Below, piece after piece: positions 11,467-22,079 of a stretch of 64,000 nucleotides of DNA (position 1 is the first letter of the stretch; each line of letters starts with the position of its first letter). The notes below the pieces were generated by a model. That model worked only from the letters and a program-made list of their open reading frames with translations. It was not told the origin of the DNA and ran no database searches. The stretch comes from Gordonia polyisoprenivorans (GTDB taxonomy: Bacteria; Actinomycetota; Actinomycetes; Mycobacteriales; Mycobacteriaceae), in the NCBI RefSeq assembly GCF_017654315.1, contig NZ_CP072203.1, positions 4,774,001-4,838,000 on the forward strand, given 5' to 3'. A program made the position numbers and the translations under genes.

Positions 11467-13239
11467 TCAGGGGATGACCGGGATGGTCCCCGGTGTCATC
11501 GCCGGTTCGACCTCGGTCCAGTACTCGTCGGCCTGACCGTTGGTGCTGCCGAGACGCAACACACCACGCTGGTCGGCGATGTAGACGGTCGTCGGGTTGG
11601 CGACGACCGCGGTGACTGGGGGCGAGACATTGCCGCTGAGCAGGCCGACGGCCGGGGTCCCGCTGATCGACACCTGCACCACCGGGGAGTCGGTCGCGTC
11701 CCGGGCGACCATCACGGTGGTCGGCGACGCCCAGTCCAGCGAGACCGCGCGGTTTCCGATGTTGTAGGCGGCGATCATCGGCTGCGCGAGCGTGAGTTGC
11801 CCGTCGGCGTTGGTCGCGAGCACCGCGAACACCACCTGCCCGGACACGATCATCGCGACCCGCACCCCGTCGGGGGCGACCTGCAACTCGGTGATCGGCC
11901 CGCGCACCAGTGCGGCGACCGCTCCGGCGTCGATCTCGGCGATGCGGGCACCGCCGGGATCGTTGCCGATCCACTCGACGGGCCGCCCGTCGACGACGGC
12001 CCAGACCAGCTCGTTCTCCGGGCCGAAGGACGGGCGGGTGATCGACAAGCCGGAGGTGATCGTCGTCGGCGACCCGCCGTAGTCGCCGACCGCCAGGTTC
12101 AGCCTCGGGTCGGGGCCGCCGGCGGCGAGCACCGCGGCCACCCGCGATCCGTCCGGAGAGATCGACGCCGACCGTACCGAGGTTCCGGCGCCGAGCGAAC
12201 CCGATACCGGCACGGTGCCGTTGTCGATGACCCGCGACATCGCTCCATTGCGAATGATGTTGAGCCCCACGGCCGATGTCGGCGGCACGTTCGGATCGAA
12301 GGACCGCACGTCGGTCGTCTGCCAGCCCGCGGCCCGGTCGCCGACCAGCGGTGCACCGTCGGCGTTGATCACGTACGGGCCGCCGATGTCGGCTCCGCTG
12401 AGGGTCCAGATGATCTGCGCGGCGAGCAGCGTGCGATCCCGGGTGGACGGACTGCCGATGCCGGTCAGTTCGACGCGCACCCCTCCCCCGGCCACCGGTG
12501 TGACCGGACCCCGCAACGCCGACCCACTCGGAAAACCGGAATCGACCGCGGCGGCCAGGTCGTCGGCCGGCCCGTCGATGAGGGTGTTCACCAGCGTCGT
12601 CGGGTCCGAATCGGTACCGCCGTAGAGCCACCTCGGGTCCGGCACGAGGTGCGATCGCGTCCGGTCGGTGTAGTACACCGACACCGAGCGATAGCTGACC
12701 TCGAACTGGTTGCGGTCGATCATCGTTCGATCGGGCAGGGTGCCGTCGATGCGCCACTGATTGCCCACCCGCGCCAGCGTCAGGGTGGTCTCCACCTGAC
12801 CGGTCGCCGGCAGCAGATGACCGTCGGGCTTAAGGACGCCCACGTTGTCGCCGACGAGGCGCATCCTCACAGCGGTCGGGCTGCGCTGGTCGACGTAGGT
12901 GTTGATGTCGTCGAGGATGATCGCGTCACCGCGCTCGTCCCATTGCGCCGCGGTCACCGGGGCAAGGAATTTGCGGGCCGCGGCGTGCGCGTCGGAGGGT
13001 GCCGCGGTGGCTTTCAGGTACGCGCGCACCAGCGCCTCGGGGTCCATGTCGGGCTGGGGCGCCGGCACCGCGTTGGTCGGTCCCTCGCGGGCGAAGGAAC
13101 TGATCGGTTGCGGCAGCGAATCGTCGGGGATACCGCCACAGGCCGCGAGCAGGGCCGCGACGATGCACAGGACCGGCGCCAGCAGGCGCCATCTCGCCCC
13201 GACCGATCTCGTCCCGGCCGGCCGATGTTCACTCACCAC
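11467..13239 (-). CDS. lpqB: Lipoprotein LpqB, MtrAB-associated
   Basis: 590 residues with a lipoprotein signal: charged N-terminus, hydrophobic [11 protein letters not shown] and lipobox LAAC with the lipidated cysteine near residue 34. A GerMN-like domain follows, and then a C-terminal beta-propeller-like LpqB domain with many DG and GS turns. It sits outside the membrane and in mycobacteria binds the extracellular part of the MtrB sensor to tune cell-wall and division signalling. The GTG start at 13239 overlaps the mtrB 3' end by 11 nt, so translation is likely coupled. A second GTG at 13236 is also possible. Confidence 0.95.
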   Translation of the reverse strand: MVSEHRPAGTRSVGARWRLLAPVLCIVAALLAACGGIPDDSLPQPISSFAREGPTNAVPAPQPDMDPEALVRAYLKATAAPSDAHAAARKFLAPVTAAQWDERGDAIILDDINTYVDQRSPTAVRMRLVGDNVGVLKPDGHLLPATGQVETTLTLARVGNQWRIDGTLPDRTMIDRNQFEVSYRSVSVYYTDRTRSHLVPDPRWLYGGTDSDPTTLVNTLIDGPADDLAAAVDSGFPSGSALRGPVTPVAGGGVRVELTGIGSPSTRDRTLLAAQIIWTLSGADIGGPYVINADGAPLVGDRAAGWQTTDVRSFDPNVPPTSAVGLNIIRNGAMSRVIDNGTVPVSGSLGAGTSVRSASISPDGSRVAAVLAAGGPDPRLNLAVGDYGGSPTTITSGLSITRPSFGPENELVWAVVDGRPVEWIGNDPGGARIAEIDAGAVAALVRGPITELQVAPDGVRVAMIVSGQVVFAVLATNADGQLTLAQPMIAAYNIGNRAVSLDWASPTTVMVARDATDSPVVQVSISGTPAVGLLSGNVSPPVTAVVANPTTVYIADQRGVLRLGSTNGQADEYWTEVEPAMTPGTIPVIP

Positions 13240-14896
13240 CGACGGCCCCCTCGACGCGGGCGGGTTTGGCGACGCTCTTGACCTTGCTCGTGCCGACTGG
13301 TTTGAGGGGCAACGGCGAGCCGAGCACCTTGTGTCCGCGCACCAGGGGCAGGGTCAGCCGGAAGCACGCGCCCTGGCCGGGTTCGCCCCACGCCTCGAGC
13401 CGGCCCTGATGCAGCCGGGCGTCCTCGATGCTGATCGCCAGGCCCAGCCCGGTGCCGCCGGACCGGCGGAATCTCGACGGATCGGAGCGCCAGAAGCGGT
13501 TGAACACCAACTTCTCCTCTCCTGGACGAAGGCCGATGCCCTGATCGCGTACCGTGATCGCCACGGCGTCGCCGTCGGAGCGCATCGACAATGTCACGGG
13601 TTTGCGTTCGCCGTGGTCGATCGCGTTGGCCAGCAGGTTGCGCAGAATGCGTTCGACCCGGCGCGGGTCGATCTCGGCGAGGACCGGCTCGGCCGGGAGA
13701 TCGAGGATCAGTTCGGTACCGGTCTCCTCGGCCAGGCGCGACACCGTCGAGAGCGCGGCGTCGATCGGGATCGCCATGTCCATTCGTTCGGCGGCCAGCT
13801 CGGCCATGCCCGCGTCGTGTCGGGAGATCTCCAACAGCTCGTTGAGCAGCGTCTCGAAGCGGTCGAGTTCCTTGTCCAGCAGTTCCACGGATCTGCGGCG
13901 CACCGGATCGAGCTCGTCGCGGCCCTCGTAGAGCACGTCACTGGCCATCCGGACGGTGGTCAGCGGCGTCCGCAACTCGTGGCTGACGTCGGAGGTGAAC
14001 TGCCGCTGCAACCCGCCGAACTCCTCGAGGTGGGTGATCTGCTTGGACAGGCTCTCGGCCATGTCGTTGAACGACATGGCCAGCCGTGCCATGTCGTCCT
14101 CACCGCGGACCGGCATGCGTTCCTTGAGTCGACCGTCGGCGAATCGGACGGCGATCCTCGACGCCGAGCGCACCGGGATGACCACCTGTCTCGACACCAG
14201 CCAGGCGATCGCCGCCAGCAGGCCGAGCAACACCACACCACCGGTCAGCAAGGTGCCGCGAACCAGGTCGACGGTGCTGTTCTCGGTGGTCGACGGGACG
14301 ACGAGGTACAACTCGAGCCCCGGCACGGAGGCATTGGTGGGTGAGCCGATGATGAGCGCGGGTTCCTGGCCGCCGGTCGAGTTGGCCACCGAGGAGTACT
14401 GGTAGGCGATCTGACCGCCCTGCACCATGTCGCGCAGGTTCCGAGGGATCTCGGAGACCGGTCCGACGCCGGTCGAGCTACCGTCGGCGCCGGTACCGGG
14501 CACCAGCAGCACGGTGTCGAAGGTGCCGACGTTGCCCGACGACTGCCCGCTGTCGATGTCCCGGTCGGTGAGCAACGACCGGGTCTGGCGCAGCCGATTC
14601 TGCACCGACATGTTGCCGTCGCCGCTGGCGAGATCGCGTTCCACCGATATGCGGGCGCGCTCGATCTCCTCGGTCGCCGCAGTCAGTTTCACGTCGAGCA
14701 ACCGGTCGGTGATCTGACTCATCAGCACGAATCCGAGGATCAGGAGCACGACGAAAGACAGCACCAACGTCGAGACCACGACCCGCAATTGCAGCGAGCG
14801 CCGCCAGATCCGGCCGAAGACCGAAGCTATCGCGCTCGCCGTGCGGGTGAGCCGTCCGAAGGTGCTGTTGACGCGTCGTCTGTTGCGACCGATCAC
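13229..14896 (-). CDS. mtrB: Sensor histidine kinase MtrB
   Basis: A 555-residue two-transmembrane sensor kinase: first helix about residues 38-60, an extracellular loop to about 205, and a second helix about 207-230. A HAMP domain follows, then HisKA with the phospho-acceptor in [11 protein letters not shown] near 305, and an HATPase with N box [10 protein letters not shown] and G box GTGLGLAI. It phosphorylates MtrA and is known to be membrane- and septum-associated in mycobacteria. The GTG start overlaps the mtrA stop as GTGA, so the two are translationally coupled, with lpqB following as a third cistron. Confidence 0.97.
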   Translation of the reverse strand: MIGRNRRRVNSTFGRLTRTASAIASVFGRIWRRSLQLRVVVSTLVLSFVVLLILGFVLMSQITDRLLDVKLTAATEEIERARISVERDLASGDGNMSVQNRLRQTRSLLTDRDIDSGQSSGNVGTFDTVLLVPGTGADGSSTGVGPVSEIPRNLRDMVQGGQIAYQYSSVANSTGGQEPALIIGSPTNASVPGLELYLVVPSTTENSTVDLVRGTLLTGGVVLLGLLAAIAWLVSRQVVIPVRSASRIAVRFADGRLKERMPVRGEDDMARLAMSFNDMAESLSKQITHLEEFGGLQRQFTSDVSHELRTPLTTVRMASDVLYEGRDELDPVRRRSVELLDKELDRFETLLNELLEISRHDAGMAELAAERMDMAIPIDAALSTVSRLAEETGTELILDLPAEPVLAEIDPRRVERILRNLLANAIDHGERKPVTLSMRSDGDAVAITVRDQGIGLRPGEEKLVFNRFWRSDPSRFRRSGGTGLGLAISIEDARLHQGRLEAWGEPGQGACFRLTLPLVRGHKVLGSPLPLKPVGTSKVKSVAKPARVEGAVGGE

Positions 14897-15570
14897 GGCG
14901 GGCCGGCCTTGTAGCCGACCCCCCTCACCGTCAGAACGACCTCCGGGTTCTCCGGGTCGGTCTCGACTTTCGCGCGTAACCGCTGAACATGCACGTTGAC
15001 GAGTCTAGTGTCGGCCGGGTGCCGATAACCCCACACCTGCTCGAGCAGGACGTCGCGGGTGAACACCTGTCGGGGCTTGCGGGCCAGCGCGACGAGCAGG
15101 TCGAACTCGAGCGGCGTCAAGGAGATCGGAACGCCGTCGCGGGTGACCTTGTGCGCGGGAACGTCGATCTCGACCGGCCCGATCGACAGCAGTTCCGCGG
15201 GCTCTTCGTCGGTGCGGCGCAGTCGAGCACGCACCCGGGCGACGAGTTCCTTGGGCTTGAAGGGTTTGACCATGTAGTCGTCGGCGCCCGACTCCAGACC
15301 GAGCACCACATCGACGGTGTCGGACTTGGCGGTCAGCATCACGATCGGAACCCCGGAGTCGGCCCGCAGTACCCGGCAGACGTCGATACCGTTCATTCCC
15401 GGCAACATCAGGTCGAGCAACACCAGATCGGGGCGGATCTCGCGGACAGCGGTCAACGCCTGGGTCCCATCACCCACCACGAACGGCTCGAACCCCTCGC
15501 CGCGCAACACGATCGTGAGCATCTCGGCGAGCGCGGCATCATCATCGACGACGAGGATCCGTGGCTTCAT
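14893..15570 (-). CDS. mtrA: Response regulator MtrA (OmpR family)
   Basis: A 225-residue OmpR/PhoB-type regulator. The receiver domain (1-120) has the acidic pocket VVDDD at 7-11, phospho-acceptor D53 in LVLLDLMLP, and lysine in [10 protein letters not shown] winged-helix DNA-binding domain follows, ending VQRLRAKVE...VRGVGYKAG. MtrA controls cell-wall hydrolases and division and replication genes in mycobacteria and is usually essential. ATG 15570 gives the family length; the frame extends upstream but without homology. A direct repeat resembling an MtrA site lies about 10 nt upstream, suggesting autoregulation. Confidence 0.97.
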   Translation of the reverse strand: MKPRILVVDDDAALAEMLTIVLRGEGFEPFVVGDGTQALTAVREIRPDLVLLDLMLPGMNGIDVCRVLRADSGVPIVMLTAKSDTVDVVLGLESGADDYMVKPFKPKELVARVRARLRRTDEEPAELLSIGPVEIDVPAHKVTRDGVPISLTPLEFDLLVALARKPRQVFTRDVLLEQVWGYRHPADTRLVNVHVQRLRAKVETDPENPEVVLTVRGVGYKAGPP

Positions 15571-15579
15571 GAAGACAAT

Positions 15580-15597
15580 GGTGACACTGTTGTGACC
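15580..15597 (-). promoter_or_regulatory. Candidate MtrA binding site upstream of mtrA
   Basis: On the minus strand GTCACA, five bases and GTCACC form a direct repeat with 11-bp spacing, the pattern described for MtrA boxes (direct GTNAC repeats). It sits just 5' of the mtrA start codon, where binding would repress or autoregulate. Confidence 0.4.
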
Positions 15598-15744
15598 ATC
15601 CGGCCGTGATCGACGCGCCGCGCGTTCGTGACGCCCGAGCGCCGACGGTCGGCACCGTCCGGGCAGAGTGGTCACGCGGACACGCGGTGCCGACGCCGAT
15701 GTCGCAGCCGCACAGGCAACCGGTCAATCACACAGGAGCACAAG

Positions 15745-16374
15745 GTGGGTCGACTCATCGCCGTCGAGGGACTCGACGGCGCCGGTAAGAACACGCTGGT
15801 CACCGGACTGGTTCAGCGATGGCGCGAGCGGGGTGTCGCCGTGGCCACGGTCACCTTCCCGCGCTATCACCAGTCGTTGTTCGCCGATATCGCGGCCGAG
15901 GCACTCCACGGCGAGCACGGGGATCTACGCGAGAGCGTGTATGCGATGGCCCTGCTGTTCGCACTCGACCGATCGGCGGCGGCCCCGGACATCCGGGCCG
16001 CGATCGACAGCAACGACATCGTCGTCGCCGACCGCTATGTCGCGTCGAACGCCGCCTACAGTGCCGCGCGTCTCGCGCAACCCGCCGACGGTGAGGTGGT
16101 CCGATGGGTGCACGACCTCGAATTCGGGCGCCTCGACCTCCCCCGACCCGACCACACCCTGTTCCTCGCCGTGGCGGCCGACGTCGCGATGAGTCGCGCG
16201 CAGGCGCGGTCGGCCGGCGACCCGACACGCCCCCGCGATCACTACGAGCGCGATGCGGATCTGCAACGCCGCGTCGATGCCACGTATCGCGAGCTGGCCC
16301 GGTCGGAGTGGGCCTCGCCGTGGACGGAGGTCGCCGACGCGGCCCCGGAGGCACTGATCGACCTGCTCGGCTGA
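15745..16374 (+). CDS. tmk: Thymidylate kinase
   Basis: 209 residues; phosphorylates dTMP to dTDP with ATP in DNA precursor synthesis. P-loop GLDGAGKNT at 9-17, dTMP-site DRYVASNAAYSAARL near 95, and a lid region with DPTRPRDHYERD. The sequence closely follows the mycobacterial enzyme, including FPRYHQSLFADIAAEALHGE. GTG 15745 is chosen because GGAG at 15734-15737 is 7 nt upstream and the frame upstream is not conserved. Divergent from mtrA, equivalent to Rv3247c, though in the opposite orientation relative to mtrA. Confidence 0.95.
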   Translation: MGRLIAVEGLDGAGKNTLVTGLVQRWRERGVAVATVTFPRYHQSLFADIAAEALHGEHGDLRESVYAMALLFALDRSAAAPDIRAAIDSNDIVVADRYVASNAAYSAARLAQPADGEVVRWVHDLEFGRLDLPRPDHTLFLAVAADVAMSRAQARSAGDPTRPRDHYERDADLQRRVDATYRELARSEWASPWTEVADAAPEALIDLLG

Positions 16375-16457
16375 GGGTCGACGACCCGAATGACGCGCGC
16401 CGACGCCGCCGCACGCGGTCCGATAGCCTGGCTGCACCCACGTCGCGAGGAAGACTT

Positions 16458-17546
16458 ATGACCTATCCGCCGCCCCATGGTGGCGATGCATCACGGGAAC
16501 CCGCGCAGACGGCACCCACGCCCGAGGAGTCCGCCGGCCCGGCCACTCCCGGTGCGGGACCGGCTCCGACGCCCGCGCAGATGCCGACCCGCACGATGAC
16601 GACCCACCCGATGACCGCCGACCCGGTGACCACCCAGGGTGCCGAAGGAGCCGGCGGACAGGCTCCGCCACCGCAGGCACCGTCACCGTCACCGGCGCCC
16701 GGACCGGCCGCATTCCCACCGGCACCGCCGTCGCAACCCTTTGCGGCCCAACCCTCGGTCGCCCAACCGTTTTCACCTCCATTGCCACCTCCGTACCAGC
16801 AGGCACCGGCTCAGCCGTTGCCGCCTCACTCGGTGCCGCCTCACTCGGTGCCCGGTGCGTACGGTCCGCCTGCGAGCCCGGGATTCCCGACGGGTGGCCA
16901 TCCCGGTGGCGGTTTCGGGCCCGCCGGTCCGATCGGGCCCGGTGGCGGCTTCGGGCCGGGTATGTCCGGTGGCGGGCAACGTCCGCCGGGTGGCCCGCGT
17001 AACACCGGCGCGCTCGTCGCCATCGGCGCCGGCGTGCTCACGGTCGTCGTGATCGTGGCACTCGCGGTGACGTTGATCGTGGTCAACACCGGCAGCAGCA
17101 CCGACACCACGGTCGCCACCGGCGCGCCGTCGACCGCTCCGTCCACACCTGACGGCGGGGGCGCGAGCACCGCACCCGACACCCCGACCCAGTCCGCCCC
17201 GGACACCGACGGCACGTCCGCGGTCGACCCGACGACCGCGTATGCCATCGCCGACGCGATGCAGCGCTACATCGCCGCGGCCAACGCCCGCAACGTCGCC
17301 GGGATGCAGGCCGCGGTCTGCAGCGCGGCGCGATCGTCGGTGCAGGCGCCGACCCAGCAGGGCAATCTGGTGCTCGAACAACTGCGGGTGAACTCCGTCA
17401 ATGGCGACACGGCACAGTCGACGATCCAGACCCACATCGAGGTGGGATCGCAACGCAGCAGCAGCCAGCAGGCCTCGGTGAGTTTCGAACGCGAGAACTC
17501 GTCCTGGTACTACTGCCCGGGCGCCGAGCCTGCCATCACCGCCTGA
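16458..17546 (+). CDS. Proline-rich single-pass membrane protein, hypothetical
   Basis: 362 residues. A cytoplasmic-looking N-terminal half of about 180 residues is rich in Pro, Gln and Gly. One transmembrane helix follows (about 195-220, GALVAIGAGVLTVVVIVALAV), then a Thr/Ser/Pro linker. The small C-terminal domain (about 255-362) begins YAIADAMQRYIAAANARN and has two cysteines (QAAVCSAA and YYCPG) that could form a disulfide outside the cell. The C-terminal part resembles the NTF2/DUF4878-like domains of actinobacterial lipoproteins. Function is unknown. GAGG at 16447-16450 supports ATG 16458. Confidence 0.75.
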   Translation: MTYPPPHGGDASREPAQTAPTPEESAGPATPGAGPAPTPAQMPTRTMTTHPMTADPVTTQGAEGAGGQAPPPQAPSPSPAPGPAAFPPAPPSQPFAAQPSVAQPFSPPLPPPYQQAPAQPLPPHSVPPHSVPGAYGPPASPGFPTGGHPGGGFGPAGPIGPGGGFGPGMSGGGQRPPGGPRNTGALVAIGAGVLTVVVIVALAVTLIVVNTGSSTDTTVATGAPSTAPSTPDGGGASTAPDTPTQSAPDTDGTSAVDPTTAYAIADAMQRYIAAANARNVAGMQAAVCSAARSSVQAPTQQGNLVLEQLRVNSVNGDTAQSTIQTHIEVGSQRSSSQQASVSFERENSSWYYCPGAEPAITA

Positions 17547-17581
17547 GGACACCGAGAACCCGATACTGACGAATAGCGAAA

Positions 17582-17619
17582 AACGCTGCCCCGCTCGATG
17601 TGTCGAGCGGGGCAGCGTT
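17582..17619. terminator. Bidirectional intrinsic-type terminator
   Basis: A perfect 17-bp stem (arms 17582-17598 and 17603-17619) with a TGTG loop sits between two convergent genes. Three A residues precede it on the plus strand, which helps the sahH direction. It probably ends both transcripts. Confidence 0.85.
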
Positions 17620-17637
17620 CGTCGAGATGGGTGCGCC

Positions 17638-19110
17638 TCAGTAGCGGTAGTGCTCGGGCTTGTAGGGGCCCTCGACGTCGACGTTGATGTACTCGGCCTG
17701 CTCCTTGGTGAGCTTGGTCAGCGTGCCGCCGAGCGCCTCGACGTGGATCTTGGCGACCTTCTCATCGAGATGCTTGGGCAGCCGGTAGACCTCGTTGTCG
17801 TACTCGTCGTTCTTGGTCCACAGTTCGATCTGCGCGATGACCTGGTTGGAGAAGCTGTTGCTCATCACGAACGACGGATGACCGGTCGCATTGCCGAGAT
17901 TGAGCAGCCGACCCTCGCTCAGCACGATGATCGAGTGGCCGTCGTCGAAGATCCACTGATCGACCTGCGGCTTGACGTTGATCCGCTTGGCGCCGCAACG
18001 CTCGAGACCCGCCATGTCGATCTCGTTGTCGAAGTGCCCGATGTTGCCCAGGATCGCCTGGTTCTTCATCTGCTTCATGTGCTCGAGCAGGATGATGTCC
18101 TTGTTACCGGTTGAGGTGATGACGATGTCGGCCCCGGAGATCGCGTCCTCGACGGTGACCACGTCGAAGCCGTCCATCAGCGCCTGTAGGGCGTTGATCG
18201 GGTCGATCTCGGTGACCTGGACGCGTGCGCCCTGCCCGGCCAGCGATTCCGCGCAGCCCTTGCCGACGTCGCCGTACCCGCAGATCAAGACCTTCTTGCC
18301 ACCGATGAGGACGTCGGTACCGCGGTTGATGCCGTCGATGAGCGAGTGGCGGGTGCCGTACTTGTTGTCGAATTTCGACTTGGTGACCGAGTCGTTGACG
18401 TTGATCGCCGGGAACGCCAGGTCGCCGGCGGCGGCGAACTGGTAGAGCCGCAACACACCGGTGGTCGTCTCCTCGGTGACGCCCTTGACCGACTCGGCGA
18501 CCTTCGACCACTTGGTCTTGTCGGCCTCGAAACTCGACCGCAGCAGGTCCAGGAAGACCTTGTACTCGGCGGAATCGTTCTCGTCGGCGGGCGGAACGAC
18601 CCCGGCCTTCTCGAATTCGGCACCTCGCAGCACCAGCATGGTGGCATCGCCGCCGTCGTCGAGGATCATGTTGGCGGGTTCGTCGGGCCAGGTGAGCATC
18701 TGCTCGGCAGCCCACCAGTACTCTTCGAGCGTTTCGCCCTTCCACGCGAACACCGGGACGCCCTTGGGCTCGTCGGGGGTGCCGTGCGGACCGACGACGA
18801 TTGCGGCGGCGGCGTGGTCCTGGGTGGAGAAGATGTTGCACGAGGCCCACCGGACCTGCGCACCGAGCGACACGAGTGTCTCGATGAGCACCGCGGTCTG
18901 GATGGTCATGTGCAGCGACCCCGAGATCCGTGCGCCCTTGAGCGGGGCGACCTCGGCGTATTCGCGCCGCAGCGACATCAGGCCGGGCATCTCGTGTTCG
19001 GCGAGTTCGATCTCCTTGCGGCCGAAGTCGGCCAGCGAGAGATCGGCAACCTTGAAGTCGATGCCGTTGATGGAGTCTGCCTGCGGTGCGTCGTTCTGCA
19101 CCATGGTCAT
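17638..19110 (-). CDS. sahH: Adenosylhomocysteinase (SAH hydrolase)
   Basis: A 490-residue NAD-dependent enzyme that splits S-adenosylhomocysteine into adenosine and homocysteine, keeping methylation reactions running. Conserved features include [29 protein letters not shown] and the NAD loop [10 protein letters not shown] near 275. The actinobacterial insert with [15 protein letters not shown] is present, and the tail PYKPEHYRY carries the lysine/tyrosine of the dimer active site. ATG 19110 is preferred over ATG 19140: AAGGGG lies about 5 nt before it and the length matches mycobacterial SahH. The upstream codon lies directly against a large hairpin. Equivalent to Rv3248c. Confidence 0.97.
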   Translation of the reverse strand: MTMVQNDAPQADSINGIDFKVADLSLADFGRKEIELAEHEMPGLMSLRREYAEVAPLKGARISGSLHMTIQTAVLIETLVSLGAQVRWASCNIFSTQDHAAAAIVVGPHGTPDEPKGVPVFAWKGETLEEYWWAAEQMLTWPDEPANMILDDGGDATMLVLRGAEFEKAGVVPPADENDSAEYKVFLDLLRSSFEADKTKWSKVAESVKGVTEETTTGVLRLYQFAAAGDLAFPAINVNDSVTKSKFDNKYGTRHSLIDGINRGTDVLIGGKKVLICGYGDVGKGCAESLAGQGARVQVTEIDPINALQALMDGFDVVTVEDAISGADIVITSTGNKDIILLEHMKQMKNQAILGNIGHFDNEIDMAGLERCGAKRINVKPQVDQWIFDDGHSIIVLSEGRLLNLGNATGHPSFVMSNSFSNQVIAQIELWTKNDEYDNEVYRLPKHLDEKVAKIHVEALGGTLTKLTKEQAEYINVDVEGPYKPEHYRY

Positions 19111-19142
19111 CTGGTCCCCTTCGGAGTCGGTGTGGCTCATCG

Positions 19143-19181
19143 CGTGTCCCGCCGGGCGCAGGGTGCGCCCACCGGGACACG
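19143..19181 (-). promoter_or_regulatory. Strong two-tier hairpin in the sahH leader
   Basis: Outer arms CGTGTCCCG/CGGGACACG (9 bp) enclose a 2x2 internal loop and inner arms GGGCGC/GCGCCC. It ends about 33 nt before the preferred start. Such a stable element in a leader can attenuate or gate translation. It does not show the SAH-riboswitch core that I know. Confidence 0.5.
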
Positions 19182-19287
19182 ACGAAGAGATCTGAGGACC
19201 AGGCTATCCGACACCGTCAGCGGGCCGCGGGGCGTGGGCGTCGAGGGCCGCGTGCCACGCCACCGGGTGCCCCTCCCCCCGGGCAGA

Positions 19288-20835
19288 TCACTCCTTGGAC
19301 AGGTCGGGACCTCCGGACGCCGCGGCACCCGCGGCGACGGTGTCGACGCCCTCAACCTCGCCGCGTTCACGTTTGCCGACCATCGAGTGGCGCATGCCGT
19401 ACAGGAAGTAGACGGCCACCCCGATCACCATCCAGATGACGAACCGAATCCAGGTCAGCGCCGACAGATTCAGCATCAACCAGATGCAGGCCAGGATGGC
19501 CAGGACCGGGATGATCGGTCCGCCGGGAACGGTGAAGCCGCGATCGAGATCCGGCCGGGTGCGGCGCAGGATCATAACGCCCGCCGCCACGACGATGAAC
19601 GCGAACAGCGTCCCGACGTTGACCATCTCCTCCAGTTTGTCGATCGGGAAGAAGCCGGCGACGATGAACACCACCAGTCCGATCAGCAGGGTGAGCCGGG
19701 CCGGGGTACCGAAACGCGGATGCGTCTTGGCCAGACCGCGGGGCAGCAGCCCGTCGCGGCACATCGCGAACAACACCCGCGACTGGCCGAGCATCAGGAC
19801 CATCACGACGGTCGTCAGACCGGCGAGAGCGCCGATGGCAATGGTCTTCTCCGCCCACGTCACCCCGTTGAGCGCGAACGCCGTGGCCAGGTTCTTGGGT
19901 TTGCCGTCACCGGCGCTGGTGGCGAGCTGGGTGTAGCTGACCATTCCGGTCACCACGATGGTCACCAGGACGTAGAGGACGGTGACGATCGCCAGCGATC
20001 CGAGGATTCCGCGGGGAACGTCGCGGCGCGGGTTGCGGGTTTCCTCGGCGGTGGTGGCGACCACGTCGAATCCGATGAACGCGAAGAAGACGATCGATGC
20101 CGCCGCCAGTACCCCGTACCAGCCGTAGGAGCTCTCGCCGCCGCCGGTGATCAACGAGAACAGCGACGAGTCGACCGACTTCTCGGCGCCGGCACCGCTT
20201 TCCGAGGGCGGGATGAAGGGGCTGAAGTTGGCGGACTTGACGTAGAAGAACCCGACGACGATCACCAGCAGCACCACGGCCACCTTGATGGCCGTGATGA
20301 CGGCGCTGACCCGTGAGGAGAGTTTGGTGCCGAGTACCAGCAGTGCGGTCACCACGGCGACGATGATCATCGCTCCCCAGTCGATCGTCACCGACCCGAC
20401 ATCGGCTGTGCCGCCGGAAAATCCGAACACGCTGCCCAGGTAGGACGACCAGCCCTTGGACACCACCGAGGCGCCCACCGCGAACTCCAGGATCAGATCC
20501 CAGCCGAGAATCCACGCGAGGAACTCGCCGAAGGTCGCATAGCCGAAGGTGTATGCCGATCCGGCGACCGGCACGGTCGAGGCGAATTCGGCATAACACA
20601 GGGCGGCCAGGGCGCAGGCGATGGCGGCCATGATGAATGACAGTGAGATGGCCGGGCCGGCCTTGTTGCCCGCGGTGGTCGCGGTGATGGTGAAGATACC
20701 TGCGCCGATGACCACCGACACCCCGAAGACCATCAGGTCCCATGAGGTCAGGTTCTTGCGCAGTTGGTGTCCGGGCTCGTCGGTGTCGGCCATGGATTGC
20801 TCGACGGACTTGACCCGGGTCAGCGGGTTGGCCAT
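19288..20835 (-). CDS. APC-family amino acid permease
   Basis: 515 residues with about 12 to 14 hydrophobic segments and the APC signature at the first helix (FGVSVVIGAGIFTIT, unwound GxG substrate loop). YAEFASTVPVAGSAYTFGYATFGEFLAWILGWDLILEF in helices 3-4 is typical of the cationic amino acid transporter (CAT/YfnA) subgroup. It would take up amino acids by proton symport at the plasma membrane; the substrate is not determinable. ATG 20835 has GAGG a few nt upstream. It lies upstream of sahH on the same strand with a 177-bp gap. Confidence 0.9.
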   Translation of the reverse strand: MANPLTRVKSVEQSMADTDEPGHQLRKNLTSWDLMVFGVSVVIGAGIFTITATTAGNKAGPAISLSFIMAAIACALAALCYAEFASTVPVAGSAYTFGYATFGEFLAWILGWDLILEFAVGASVVSKGWSSYLGSVFGFSGGTADVGSVTIDWGAMIIVAVVTALLVLGTKLSSRVSAVITAIKVAVVLLVIVVGFFYVKSANFSPFIPPSESGAGAEKSVDSSLFSLITGGGESSYGWYGVLAAASIVFFAFIGFDVVATTAEETRNPRRDVPRGILGSLAIVTVLYVLVTIVVTGMVSYTQLATSAGDGKPKNLATAFALNGVTWAEKTIAIGALAGLTTVVMVLMLGQSRVLFAMCRDGLLPRGLAKTHPRFGTPARLTLLIGLVVFIVAGFFPIDKLEEMVNVGTLFAFIVVAAGVMILRRTRPDLDRGFTVPGGPIIPVLAILACIWLMLNLSALTWIRFVIWMVIGVAVYFLYGMRHSMVGKRERGEVEGVDTVAAGAAASGGPDLSKE

Positions 20836-20952
20836 TCGCCTCGACCTCTCTTTGTTGGTGCAGCCGTGTGCGGTTCGAGCCGATCGGCGAGAACGACCAC
20901 CACGGTGCCGACTGGTTGCGGTGGGCTAGACGCTAATCGACGCGATCACGAC

Positions 20953-21900
20953 TTACCGGGATTTCGGTGCGGATCGGGCCGGCGGATCGCTGCGGTCGAT
21001 GTCGGGTTCGAGGTAGATGATGCGGGCCTGCGGTACCGCGGCACGCACCCTGGTCTCGGCGGCGTCGATGGTTCGGGCCACGGTCTGCAGGTCGGCGTTC
21101 GGCGGCATCGCGATCTTCGCGGCCACCAGCATCTCCTCCGGGCCGAGGTACTGGGTCTTGATGTGGATGACACGGTCGACGCCGTCGGTGGCGAGCGCTG
21201 CCATGATCGCGGACTCCTCGGATTCGGTGGCGCCCTCCCCGATCAGCAGGCTCTTCATCTCCACGATGAGCACGATCGCGATGACCCCCAGCAACACCCC
21301 GATGCAGACCGTCCCGATGCCGTCCCAGATCGCATCCCCGGTCGCCATCGTCAAGCCGACGCCGCCGAGGGCGAGGACGAGACCGATGAGGGCTCCGCTG
21401 TCCTCGAGCAGGACGACGGGCAGTTCGGGGTTGCGCGAGTTGCGGATGAACCGCCACCAGCTCGCCGACCCCTTCAACGGCCGCGACTCGCGGAATGCGG
21501 TGGCGAAGCTGTAGCTCTCCAGGCAGATCGCGACGAGCAGGATGACAACCGCGACGAGCGGCGACTCGAGCCCGTGGTCGTGGGCGTGAATGATCTTCTC
21601 GACACCCTCGTAGAGCGCGAAAAGCGAACCGAGAGCGAAGATCACGAGCGCGACGATGAACGAGTAGAAGTATCGGTCGCGTCCGTACCCGAAAGGATGC
21701 AGCCGATCGGCCCTGCGGGCGGCTCGTCGTTGCCCGAGTAGCAATAGACCCTGGTTGGCGGTGTCGGCGACCGAGTGCACGCCCTCGGCGAGCATCGACG
21801 ACGAGCCGGTGACGGCGAAACCGACGAACTTGGCGATCGCTATACCGGCATTGGCGGCCAGGGCGGCGACGATCGCTTTCTTGGAACCTTCGGCGGACAC
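20953..21900 (-). CDS. Cation diffusion facilitator (CDF) metal transporter
   Basis: 315 residues, about six membrane helices then a cytoplasmic C-terminal domain (about 215-300). The N-terminal helices contain KFVGFAVTGSSSMLAEGVHSVADTANQ, with the metal-site histidine and aspartate. HPFGYGRDRYFYSF then follows, typical of the SLC30A9-like branch. CDF proteins export zinc, iron or manganese in exchange for protons; the metal is not known. GTG 21900 has GGGAGGA upstream. It borders the ESX satellite cluster but is not functionally linked by sequence. Confidence 0.92.
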   Translation of the reverse strand: MSAEGSKKAIVAALAANAGIAIAKFVGFAVTGSSSMLAEGVHSVADTANQGLLLLGQRRAARRADRLHPFGYGRDRYFYSFIVALVIFALGSLFALYEGVEKIIHAHDHGLESPLVAVVILLVAICLESYSFATAFRESRPLKGSASWWRFIRNSRNPELPVVLLEDSGALIGLVLALGGVGLTMATGDAIWDGIGTVCIGVLLGVIAIVLIVEMKSLLIGEGATESEESAIMAALATDGVDRVIHIKTQYLGPEEMLVAAKIAMPPNADLQTVARTIDAAETRVRAAVPQARIIYLEPDIDRSDPPARSAPKSR

Positions 21901-22079
21901 GAGCTGATCCTCCCATTCGCCGGGAACCCGGCACGACGTGCGAACATCGCGAACTCTAGGGCATCACCGCCCGCGGTGACACCACCATCGACACGGCCGA
22001 GATCACCGGCGCCGACGGGCACCTTCGGTGCCGGAGCCCCCGCGGCACCGAAGGTGTGGGCCGGGCCGGTCTCGGAGGG

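Noticed and set aside
19141..19230. SAH riboswitch upstream of sahH
   Set aside because: The expected GAGGAGCG-type core and pseudoknot pieces are absent; only a simple stacked hairpin is seen.
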